Assembly: GCA_002700865.1 (NCBI GenBank)
Contig: PAFB01000105.1
Location: 1 to 12,542, forward strand
Source: Rhodospirillaceae bacterium
GTDB lineage: Bacteria > Pseudomonadota > Alphaproteobacteria > UBA7985
DNA length: 12,542 nt
Reading direction: 5' to 3'
Each line of letters begins with the position of its first letter. The first letter of the stretch is position 1. The translations under genes and the position numbers were made by a program. The notes under the pieces were generated by a model that worked only from the letters and a program-made list of their open reading frames with translations, had not been told where the DNA came from and made no database searches. Below, piece by piece: positions 1 to 6,292 of the stretch.

Positions 1-2
1 CC

Positions 3-299
3 TATTTCCTGCCTCAAACCATCCTTCAGTGGCCAGTGCTGAGCACGCTCAATCGCCTGCTGCCGGGCGCGCTGATCCTGCTGTTCTTTCTGGTAAGCTG
101 GGTGACAGCCGCGCAGGCCGGCGACCTCAAGGCTTCGGTTTTAGGGCTTGAGTTGGTCATCCTGTTGGTTGCCATTGGTGTTCATCTGCTGTTTGGGCAA
201 GTCCTCATAACCATCGTCGCAGCGGTCATTCTGCACTATCTGGTGTTTCATCACGGCGTAGGATGGTTCCTGCAGACGGCCTTTAGCTGGTCGCCTTGA
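3..299 (+). CDS. AzlD-like small membrane protein, C-terminal part (5' end outside window)
   Basis: The reading frame is already open at base 3 and ends at the TGA closing at 299, so this is the last 98 or so codons of a gene that begins before the window. A GTG at 36 could start a short ORF, but the upstream residues (YFLPQTILQWP) fit the same protein better. The peptide is almost entirely hydrophobic, with about three membrane segments. A pattern of FLP, then a Leu-Leu-Pro-Gly-Ala segment (LNRLLPGALILLFF), then a His-containing helix near the end resembles AzlD (PF05437), the small partner of the AzlC branched-chain amino-acid exporter. An azlC gene would then be expected just upstream. The family call is from pattern only, with no unique motif. 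Its last 17 bases overlap the end of the convergent symporter gene. Confidence 0.45.
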   Translation, partial: YFLPQTILQWPVLSTLNRLLPGALILLFFLVSWVTAAQAGDLKASVLGLELVILLVAIGVHLLFGQVLITIVAAVILHYLVFHHGVGWFLQTAFSWSP

Positions 300-1659
300 T
301 CGGGGTTGGTCCGGTTGCGGAGTTCTGGTGACGGCTGATGAACAGAAGCGAGAGCAGGAAGACCAGCGCGGGCAAGAGTGAGGAACACAGGCGAATCATC
401 AAAACGGCCTGATCAGACTGCTCAGGAAACACGCGAATGCCGTCCTGATAATAGGTAGGCTCGTATCCTGCAAAGGTCAGCAAGACCCCAAAAACCAGCG
501 GGCCGAAGGCAATGCCAAGCTTCTGCTGAGTGGTGAACCAGCCGTTGAATGCCCCTTCCAGAGACTGCCCCGTGCGTGCCTGCCCGTCAGTGACGCTGTC
601 AGGGATCATCGACCAGGGAAAGATCTGATAACCGCCAAAGAACCACCCGATCAGACCCATCAGCGGATAGAGAAAGGCAATCGATCCGGCGTCGAGCAAA
701 AAAACTGCCGCCACGCAGACCGCCAAGCCACTGATCGCAATCATATACCCGCGCTTTTTGCCGATCCGGGAACCAACCAGAGTCCAGAACGGCATGGAGG
801 CCATGGTTGCAAACACGAAGATCAGGAAGAATAGGGCGTTGGCAGAAACAGGATCATCGAGACGGAAGTGGTATTTGAGCACAAACAACAGGTTAGAGGT
901 AACGACCGTCAGGAACGATACCTGCAAGAAGTACGTTGCCAGCAGCATTCGAAAAGAAGGCGTCGCAAAGCATGCTCTGGCCTGCTCCCACACCGGTGGC
1001 ACGTACTCCGCGAAGCGCATAGGCGCGCCCCGCATCATCAGTACACCCACGATCACAGGCAGGGAAAACAGCGGCATCATGATGATGGCAGCGACCCGAA
1101 AGCCGTTGGGGTCCACTTGCCCGGTTGAAAACTGCCCCACCACCAGCGGCGCAAGCGCGCCGCCAATGAACATCCCAATAGAGCCAACGCCCCATCGCCA
1201 GGCGGTCATGTTGGTGCGCTCGTTGTAGTCGTCCGTCATCTCAGCGGTCATGGCCCCGCCGGGCACTGCAATCAATGTCAGCGCGAGATAGGTTGCCATG
1301 GTGAAACCCATGAAATACAGCGCCGAAGGCAGCCAGCTGTCAGCACTGAGAAAGGGCGCGAGAAACATCAGCGCCACGCACGGTCCTAAGGCAATACCCC
1401 CCGCAAGCATAAAGGGCCGCCGACGCCCCATTTTGGTCTTGGAGCGATCGGAAAAGTTGCCAACCAAGGGGTCAGTAATCACGTCGAAGATCTTGGCGCA
1501 AAAGAACAGCAAACCAGCATAGACCGCCGGCACGCCCAGAGCCTCCGTCATGTAAAACATGAAGTAAAATGACGCGAAGATGATGAGCGTGTTGGTGCCG
1601 ATTTCGACAATCCCGTATCCCGCTTTGACCACCTTTGACACAGGTTTTGGCTGATCCAT
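283..1659 (-). CDS. GPH-family sugar:cation symporter (MelB-like)
   Basis: A 458-residue polytopic inner-membrane protein of the glycoside-pentoside-hexuronide:cation symporter branch of the MFS, with about twelve hydrophobic segments. The family signature is clear: FDVITDP at residues 58-64 followed by NFSDRSKTKMGRRRPF at 68-83. Asp59 and Asp63 line up with cation-site Asp55 and Asp59 of E. coli MelB, and a helix-XI Lys (FTTQQKLG) matches MelB Lys377. In contrast, the positions of the MelB sugar-binding residues Asp19 and Asp124 appear to be Asn23 and Ala, so the substrate may not be melibiose. The ATG at 1659 is chosen over an upstream GTG at 1707 because a GGGGAGGGG Shine-Dalgarno sits 7 bases before it. 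The gene is divergent from the AraC-type regulator and close to alpha-galactosidase, so an alpha-galactoside is the likely cargo (inference). Confidence 0.9.
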   Translation of the reverse strand: MDQPKPVSKVVKAGYGIVEIGTNTLIIFASFYFMFYMTEALGVPAVYAGLLFFCAKIFDVITDPLVGNFSDRSKTKMGRRRPFMLAGGIALGPCVALMFLAPFLSADSWLPSALYFMGFTMATYLALTLIAVPGGAMTAEMTDDYNERTNMTAWRWGVGSIGMFIGGALAPLVVGQFSTGQVDPNGFRVAAIIMMPLFSLPVIVGVLMMRGAPMRFAEYVPPVWEQARACFATPSFRMLLATYFLQVSFLTVVTSNLLFVLKYHFRLDDPVSANALFFLIFVFATMASMPFWTLVGSRIGKKRGYMIAISGLAVCVAAVFLLDAGSIAFLYPLMGLIGWFFGGYQIFPWSMIPDSVTDGQARTGQSLEGAFNGWFTTQQKLGIAFGPLVFGVLLTFAGYEPTYYQDGIRVFPEQSDQAVLMIRLCSSLLPALVFLLSLLFISRHQNSATGPTPIKATS

Positions 1660-1939
1660 CGGTAATCCCCTCCCCGATATGTTGGACGGCGAACCGCCAC
1701 CAGACACATGTACGCAAGTGCTTGGCAGCGAACACTCTTAGGAGAAACAGTTTGGGATTCCTATCCAAAAAGGCGATATTGCACCTTTAGAGTTCCGATT
1801 ATATGCGTTATTTTTCCTATGAACTACGAACCTCGTTCCGGAAACATTCGGACTATGGCTAGTATTCAAGACACAGAGCCGGAATGTGACGCAGGGGGGA
1901 AAGCGGCATATCTGGGCGTCCCTTGGGGAGGAAACATCG
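1660..1939. promoter_or_regulatory. Divergent control region between symporter and AraC regulator
   Basis: A 280-base gene-free spacer that must carry the start signals of both divergent genes. It is visibly more AT-rich than the coding DNA in its middle (about 1740-1860). It holds an imperfect palindrome at 1750-1769 (TTTGG-G-AT-TCCT-AT-CCAAA) and a compact palindromic patch at 1828-1850: GAAC-CTC-GTTC overlapping TTCCGGAA at 1836-1843. These are operator candidates for the neighbouring AraC protein or another sugar regulator. A possible plus-strand -35 (TTGCAC, 1779-1784) has only a poor -10 near 1800-1807, so no promoter is claimed. GGGGAGG at 1925-1931 is the ribosome site of the regulator. 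Confidence 0.5.
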
Positions 1940-2818
1940 ATGTCGGCCATTGCCAACCATGCTGACTTTTTGAATTACGCTGATACCGGGCTGGTGCCGG
2001 GGATGGATGCGATCCTGTTTGAACGCCACCGCCCCACCACTTTTGCGGTGCCCTATCATCACCATGCTTCTGTCGAGCTGAACTATCTCGATGGCTGCGA
2101 CATGGAGTATTCGTTTTCCGGAACCACCGTCGCCCGTAAATCGGGCAGTCTGACGCTGTTCTGGGGGGCTTGTCCGCATGGTGTGACGGATGTGCGCGGC
2201 GAAGGCGAGATTATCAATCTTTACATCGCGTTCAGCCAGATTTTGCGCTGGGGTCTGCCTGAATCCTTCCTGAACGCTTTGATTGCAGGCGACGTGATGA
2301 GTGCGCCGGCCAAGCCCAATACCGACCAGCAAATGTTTTACCGCTGGACCGAGGAAATCAAGAGCGCGGACGCAACATGGCATCAACTGATCCTTGGCGA
2401 GGTTGAGATGCGGGTAAGGCGATTTGCCTTGGAAGGCTGGGAGACGGTTAAGTCTGGTTACGGCGAAGTCCGCTCTGTGGTCGGTGCCGGCGGCGCCATG
2501 CAGCATATCGAGGAAATGCTTCGCTACATCGCGAATAACTACTGTGACCCCATATCAGTGACAGATGTCGCCGATCATGTTGGGCTGTCCCCCTCCTACG
2601 CGATGACGCTGTTCCGCCGCGTGGTTGGCGTGCCAATCAAAGAGCACATCACGCGCATTCGGCTGAGCCACGCACAAATGCTGCTTTCCAACTCAGACGC
2701 AAAGATCCTCAGTATTGCCATGGACAGCGGGTTCGGTTCCTTGTCGAGTTTTTATGAGTCGTTCCAGTCTCACCTCGATACGACCCCCTCAGTATTCCGG
2801 CGGGATGCCCGCCGCTAG
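1940..2818 (+). CDS. AraC-family regulator, MelR-like
   Basis: A 292-residue cytosolic transcription factor. Residues about 25-100 form a cupin-like sensor domain with the HHHASVELNYL pattern at 40-50 and SGSLTLFWGACPHGV at 68-82, as in the sugar-sensing half of MelR. The C-terminal AraC DNA-binding domain carries two helix-turn-helix units: about 206-226 (ISVTDVADHVGLSPSYAMTL) and about 256-278 (ILSIAMDSGFGSLSSFYESF), closing with the usual TPSVFRR. ATG 1940 is taken as the start because GGGGAGG lies 8 bases upstream; an in-frame start at 1886 would add 18 residues without a ribosome site. Its position between a divergent GPH symporter and alpha-galactosidase matches a regulator that activates alpha-galactoside use, like E. 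coli MelR. The ligand is inferred from context. Confidence 0.88.
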   Translation: MSAIANHADFLNYADTGLVPGMDAILFERHRPTTFAVPYHHHASVELNYLDGCDMEYSFSGTTVARKSGSLTLFWGACPHGVTDVRGEGEIINLYIAFSQILRWGLPESFLNALIAGDVMSAPAKPNTDQQMFYRWTEEIKSADATWHQLILGEVEMRVRRFALEGWETVKSGYGEVRSVVGAGGAMQHIEEMLRYIANNYCDPISVTDVADHVGLSPSYAMTLFRRVVGVPIKEHITRIRLSHAQMLLSNSDAKILSIAMDSGFGSLSSFYESFQSHLDTTPSVFRRDARR

Positions 2819-2966
2819 CGCGCACGCGTTAAGCGCCATAACCGGAAGTTAATGCTGGATTCTGTGAAGCAATGCACCAGCACAATGATAAAGTTAATCC
2901 TACGAATGATGTTAATTTCGCATCGGGATAACCCAACCCAACATGCGAAATCTGGAGATGAGTAAT
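2819..2966 (+). promoter_or_regulatory. melA upstream region with GTTAAT direct repeats
   Basis: This 148-base gap is AT-rich compared with its flanks and contains three same-strand copies of GTTAAT, at 2848-2853, 2893-2898 and 2911-2916. The first two extend to AAGTTAATnCT and the last two are spaced 18 bases apart. Same-orientation asymmetric sites of about 18 bases are the usual arrangement for AraC/MelR proteins, so these are candidate activator sites for the gene just upstream. No convincing -35/-10 pair is visible, which would suit an activator-dependent promoter. GGAGATGAG at 2954-2962 is the ribosome site that fixes the melA start at 2967. The operator assignment is inference. Confidence 0.45.
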
Positions 2967-4340
2967 ATGGCAAAGGGTCCTCGGATCACCTTTATCGGGG
3001 CGGGTTCTACAGTGTTTATGAAAAACATTGTGGGCGACGTCCTGCAGCGACCTGCCCTGACAAACGCCCACATCGCGCTGATGGATATTGATCAGGGGCG
3101 ACTGGACGAAAGTGCGCTGGTTGCAGACAAGATCATTTCCACGCTGAACGTCGGCGCGACCGTATCCACCCACACAGATCAACGCGAAGCGCTGGACGGG
3201 GCGGATTTTGTCGTGGTGGCCTTCCAGATCGGCGGTTATGAACCCTGTACGGTTACCGATTTCGAGATCCCGAAGAAGTACGGCCTGCGCCAAACCATCG
3301 CTGATACCCTTGGCATTGGCGGCATCATGCGCGGCATTCGCACAGTTCCTCACCTGTGGGCTGTGTGCGAAGACATGCTCGCGGTATGCCCTGAGGCAAT
3401 CATGTTGCAGTACGTCAATCCCATGGCGATCAACACCTGGGCCATCGCAGAGAAATACCCGTCGATCCGACAGGTTGGACTATGCCACTCGATTCAATTG
3501 ACCGCTGAAGAACTGGCCCGCGACCTCGACATAGACGTGGCCAATCTGCGTTACAAAGTCGGCGGCATCAATCACATGGCCTTCTACCTCAACTTCGAGG
3601 AGGTAATGCAGGACGGTACAACGCGGGATCTTTACCCTGATTTACACCGCGCCTACGCCCAAGGCCTCGCCCCAAAGTCGCCTTTGCAGCACATGCGCTG
3701 TCAAAACTTAGTCCGCTACGAAATGTTCAAACGGCTGGGTTATTTTGTCACTGAAAGCTCCGAGCATTTCGCCGAATACGTACCCTACTTCATCAAGCAG
3801 GGCCGCAATGATCTGATCAACCGGTTCCAAGTGCCCTTGGACGAGTACCCAAAGCGCTGCGTCGAGCAGATCGAAGACTGGAAGCAGCAGGCTGAGGCCT
3901 TCCGTCAATCGGACAGTATCAAACTGACTCCGTCTAACGAGTTCGCTTCAGACATCGTTGAGTCCGTCTGGACCGGCAAACCGAGCGTCATTTACGGCAA
4001 TGTGCAGAACAAAGGCTACATCTCAAACCTGCCTCACGGTTGCGCGGTGGAAGTGCCGTGTCTGGTGGATCGCAACGGCATTCAGCCATCGTCCATCGGT
4101 GATCTTCCCAAACACCTCGTAGGCTTGATGCGCACCAACATTTCCGTGCAGGAGATGACGGTCGAGGCGCTGATGACGGAAAATCGCGACCATATCTACC
4201 ACGCCGCCATGCTCGACCCTCACACCGCTTCTGAGCTGGACTTGGACCAGATTTGGGCCATGACCGATGAGTTGATCGAGGCGCATGGGTCATGGATGCC
4301 GGCGTGGTGTCACGGACCGGCCAAGGCTATCGCCGCCTAA
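2967..4340 (+). CDS. melA: Alpha-galactosidase, glycoside hydrolase family 4
   Basis: A 457-residue cytosolic enzyme that hydrolyses melibiose and related alpha-galactosides through the GH4 redox mechanism, which needs NAD+ and a divalent metal. An N-terminal Rossmann motif, ITFIGAGST, is at 8-15 with the acidic MDID at 39-42. The long segment VVVAFQIGGYEPCTVTDFE (82-100) is as in E. coli MelA. Metal ligands are visible as Cys173 in GLCHSIQ and His203 in GINHMAFYL, and the catalytic-site NPMA is at 151-154. The VTESSEHFAEY and LDEYPKRCVEQ blocks are also MelA-like. Length matches the roughly 450-residue family norm. The ATG at 2967 is preferred because GGAGATGAG precedes it by a few bases; ATGs at 2943 and 2958 are possible but less well placed. 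It likely depends on the upstream AraC protein. Confidence 0.95.
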   Translation: MAKGPRITFIGAGSTVFMKNIVGDVLQRPALTNAHIALMDIDQGRLDESALVADKIISTLNVGATVSTHTDQREALDGADFVVVAFQIGGYEPCTVTDFEIPKKYGLRQTIADTLGIGGIMRGIRTVPHLWAVCEDMLAVCPEAIMLQYVNPMAINTWAIAEKYPSIRQVGLCHSIQLTAEELARDLDIDVANLRYKVGGINHMAFYLNFEEVMQDGTTRDLYPDLHRAYAQGLAPKSPLQHMRCQNLVRYEMFKRLGYFVTESSEHFAEYVPYFIKQGRNDLINRFQVPLDEYPKRCVEQIEDWKQQAEAFRQSDSIKLTPSNEFASDIVESVWTGKPSVIYGNVQNKGYISNLPHGCAVEVPCLVDRNGIQPSSIGDLPKHLVGLMRTNISVQEMTVEALMTENRDHIYHAAMLDPHTASELDLDQIWAMTDELIEAHGSWMPAWCHGPAKAIAA

Positions 4341-4350
4341 GCTGGCGTAC

Positions 4351-4359
4351 TGCTATACT
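4351..4359 (+). promoter_or_regulatory. Candidate extended -10 promoter for methylglyoxal synthase
   Basis: The string TGCTATACT just after the melA stop matches an extended -10 element (TGnTATAAT, one mismatch). No recognisable -35 lies 16-18 bases upstream, as is common for extended -10 promoters. A transcript from here would start near 4366 and carry a leader of roughly 75 bases including the hairpin at 4374-4406. This would let mgsA be expressed independently of melA. It is a pattern match only. Confidence 0.3.
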
Positions 4360-4373
4360 CTGGCTCGATTCAA

Positions 4374-4407
4374 GGATCTCTTCTGCCGCTGGTGTTGAAG
4401 AGATCCC
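4374..4407 (+). other. Ten-base-pair hairpin between melA and mgsA
   Basis: GGATCTCTTC at 4374-4383 is a perfect inverted repeat of GAAGAGATCC at 4397-4406, giving a 10-pair stem with a 13-base loop. It is followed by a pyrimidine stretch (CCTCCCCTTGTTGTT) rather than a clean T run, so it is a weak candidate for an intrinsic terminator. It could equally be an RNA-stabilising or processing structure in the melA-mgsA transcript or the mgsA leader. Confidence 0.55.
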
Positions 4408-4439
4408 CTCCCCTTGTTGTTCGAAGGATAGCAGCACTC

Positions 4440-4823
4440 ATGGCAACGGAGCCAACAGCCATCGCCCTTATCGCCCATGACAACTACAAGAGCGCTGCCG
4501 TCGCCTGGGCGCAGCGGAATGCAGCCGCGCTGGCTGGGCTTCGCCTGTACTGCACAGGGACAACCGGCGGGCGGATCGAAGAAATTCTACCCAGTTTGCA
4601 GGTCACAAAGTTACTCAGCGGGCCCATGGGCGGGGACCAGCAGATCGGCGCTCTGGCCGCGGAAAAACGGCTCGCTGGGATCTTGTTCTTTATCGATCCA
4701 CTCACCGCTCACCCGCACGATGTAGACGTCAAGGCGCTCATCCGCCTTGCGATCGTGCATCAGACGCCTTTGGCCCTCAATGAAGCCACAGCCGACGCCG
4801 TTCTGGCCCATTTGCTGGGATGA
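4440..4823 (+). CDS. mgsA: Methylglyoxal synthase
   Basis: A 127-residue cytosolic lyase that converts dihydroxyacetone phosphate to methylglyoxal and phosphate. All family blocks are present: ALIAHDNYK with His13 and Asp14, the phosphate-binding TGTTG at 39-43, SGPMGGDQQIGA at 60-71 with catalytic Asp66, FFIDPL at 83-88, and HPHDVDVKAL from 91 with His93 and Asp96. It ends with the usual NEATAD. The length is at the short end for the family but no conserved block is missing. ATG 4440 is preceded by GAAGGA at 4423-4428; an upstream TTG/CTG extension is not supported. It follows melA by 99 bases on the same strand and probably relieves triose-phosphate overflow during sugar use (inference). 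Its end lies 5 bases from the convergent dioxygenase. Confidence 0.93.
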   Translation: MATEPTAIALIAHDNYKSAAVAWAQRNAAALAGLRLYCTGTTGGRIEEILPSLQVTKLLSGPMGGDQQIGALAAEKRLAGILFFIDPLTAHPHDVDVKALIRLAIVHQTPLALNEATADAVLAHLLG

Positions 4824-4828
4824 CAGCA

Positions 4829-5638
4829 TCAGCCGGGCCGCGGTGAGGATAGGCTCTGGAAGATGTCGTTGAGGCGTTGGTCCAGCGCGTCCCGCCGCGC
4901 AAGGTCTGCGGGATGCATGTCACGGCAGGCCGGCGCGTCGACTTTGAAGTGACGGAAATGATCTTCCCCGCGCACCAGAATAGCGCTGTCTTCCTCGTGC
5001 TGGGTCTGGCGGCAATCGGTGGCAAGGTACTGAATATTAACACCAATCCGCCGGTCCTCTGATTCATTAGGCATGGAAGCGTGTAGGGTCCATCCATGGT
5101 GCAGGCTGGCTTCACCGGGGGAAAGTGGTGTCAGCACAGACCGGCTCTCATCGACCCCCTGCACGGTTTGCCCCAGCGCCAGCGCGTTGTCGTCACTCTT
5201 TATCTCGCTGTGGTTCACCCGGCCTTGTTTGTGTGAGCCCGGGATCATGCGCATGCAGCCGCTTTGCGCCGTGGAAGGTGACAAGGCGACCCAAGCCGAA
5301 ACCTGATTGTCATTGCTCAGACCCCAATAGGTCAGATCCTGATGCCAGCTGATAAACGTCGTCGCAGCGGGTTCTTTGACGATGTAACAGACGTTGTAGA
5401 GCAGAATATTCGGACCCAGGATGGCTTCGACCGCATCCAGAAGGGTTTCATTGGTCGCTATTTCCCAAGGCGAGCGAAGGACCGAATGCATTTTGTATTT
5501 GTAGTGCAACTTGCCGTGTTCGGCTTCGGTCTGCTCCATGACCGCGCGATGCCCCTGGGCGGTGGTTTCATCGAACACGCGCAGAGGCGAAACGTAGCCA
5601 TCGCGCTCCCAAGTCTCGCGAACGTGCTGTGCATTCAT
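4829..5638 (-). CDS. PhyH-family Fe(II)/2-oxoglutarate dioxygenase, substrate unknown
   Basis: A 269-residue soluble protein of the phytanoyl-CoA dioxygenase family (PhyH), which couples 2-oxoglutarate decarboxylation to hydroxylation of a small molecule. The iron triad is intact: His99 and Asp101 in SWHQDLTYWGL, and His186 in TLHASMPNESEDRR. An Arg at 196/197 is suited to hold 2-oxoglutarate. Intact Asp101 argues for hydroxylation rather than halogenation. The RMIPGSH motif is at about 130-136. ATG 5638 is chosen because AAGGA lies 7 bases before it and the family alignment begins there; the frame stays open upstream to 5737. It is convergent with mgsA and divergent from allA (144-base gap), sharing an operon with neither. 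Neither neighbour identifies the substrate; known relatives act on very different compounds, including ectoine and aminoethylphosphonate. Confidence 0.85.
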   Translation of the reverse strand: MNAQHVRETWERDGYVSPLRVFDETTAQGHRAVMEQTEAEHGKLHYKYKMHSVLRSPWEIATNETLLDAVEAILGPNILLYNVCYIVKEPAATTFISWHQDLTYWGLSNDNQVSAWVALSPSTAQSGCMRMIPGSHKQGRVNHSEIKSDDNALALGQTVQGVDESRSVLTPLSPGEASLHHGWTLHASMPNESEDRRIGVNIQYLATDCRQTQHEEDSAILVRGEDHFRHFKVDAPACRDMHPADLARRDALDQRLNDIFQSLSSPRPG

Positions 5639-5782
5639 CCTTTGATCCTTTAGCTGGAAACACGTACTCTGGTCCCCATGCCCGCACCTGTCAGGCCCAG
5701 CTATTCCGGACGCGACCACGCGGCGCGACGGGACCAATCCGGCCAGAGAAATTTGGGCGGAGACATCGAGGAAGTTTACGTG
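5639..5782. promoter_or_regulatory. Divergent spacer between dioxygenase and ureidoglycolate lyase genes
   Basis: This 144-base gap holds the start signals of two divergent genes. The ribosome sites are visible: AAAGGA on the minus strand for the dioxygenase, and GAGGAAG at 5768-5774 for allA. TGGTCCC (5670-5676) and GGGACCA (5730-5736) are a widely spaced inverted pair that could bind a dimer, but this may be chance. No clear -35/-10 pair was found on either strand. Confidence 0.35.
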
Positions 5783-6292
5783 ATGAAAAAGCTAAAGGTG
5801 GAGCCCCTGACCCAAGCCGCCTTCGCGCCCTTTGGTGACGTGCTGGAAGTGGGACGAACGGATCACCCCAGCTACCCCATCAACAATGGCTTCACACAGC
5901 GCTTTCACGCGATAAGCGCCGTGTCAGCGCGGTGTGAGGGCGTGATCCTGTCGATTTTCGAAACCCGCAGCTTTGGCCTGCCGCTGACGATTGAAATGCT
6001 GGAACGTCACCCTGAGGGCTCGCAATCATTCATGCCCATTGGCGCCTCGGCTCAGGCGGGCTTTTTTGTGGTGGTGGCGGAGGGCAAGGACGCGCCCGAC
6101 CCCGGCACCATCCGAGCCTTTGCCGCTGAGGCGGGTCAGGGCGTGAATTTCGCTGCTGGGGTTTGGCATCACCCCAACATTGTGAAATCAGGCGCACAGC
6201 AGTTTCTGGTCGTGGACCGCGCTGATCCGGCCACCAATTTGGAAGAATTTCACTTCCCCGCAGACTGGGAAGACATCGTGCTTGAGGGTTAA
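5783..6292 (+). CDS. allA: Ureidoglycolate lyase (urea-releasing)
   Basis: A 169-residue cytosolic enzyme that splits ureidoglycolate into glyoxylate and urea, the last step of allantoin breakdown. It begins with the family's LTQAAFAPFGDVLE pattern and contains INNGFTQRFH, the FETRSFGLPLTIEMLERHP core and SQSFMPIG. The later VNFAAGVWHHP is the usual cupin-fold block with the conserved Trp-His-His. Length is typical for AllA (about 160-170). The ATG at 5783 has GAGGAAG ending 8 bases upstream; the frame is open back to 5678 but those residues look like non-coding leader. It is convergent with allantoicase, and the two stop codons overlap in TTAA at 6289-6292. It supplies the step directly after its neighbour's, although it sits on its own transcript. 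Confidence 0.92.
   Translation: MKKLKVEPLTQAAFAPFGDVLEVGRTDHPSYPINNGFTQRFHAISAVSARCEGVILSIFETRSFGLPLTIEMLERHPEGSQSFMPIGASAQAGFFVVVAEGKDAPDPGTIRAFAAEAGQGVNFAAGVWHHPNIVKSGAQQFLVVDRADPATNLEEFHFPADWEDIVLEG

Noticed and set aside
1660..1707. N-terminal extension of the symporter from a GTG at 1707
   Set aside because: The added residues are Gly/Ser-rich and not family-like, and the strong ribosome site sits inside the extension, just before ATG 1659.
2816..2833. GC-rich dyad at the regulator stop (TAGCGCG-CA-CGCGTTA) as a terminator
   Set aside because: The loop would be only two bases and no T run follows; it is probably chance in GC-rich sequence.
4374..4421. Hairpin after melA as a definite Rho-independent terminator
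   Set aside because: The stem is good but the 3' tract is mixed C/T/G rather than a T run, so it is reported only as a hairpin.
5639..5737. Extended start of the PhyH dioxygenase at 5737
   Set aside because: The extra 33 residues have no family match and the AAGGA site precedes ATG 5638.
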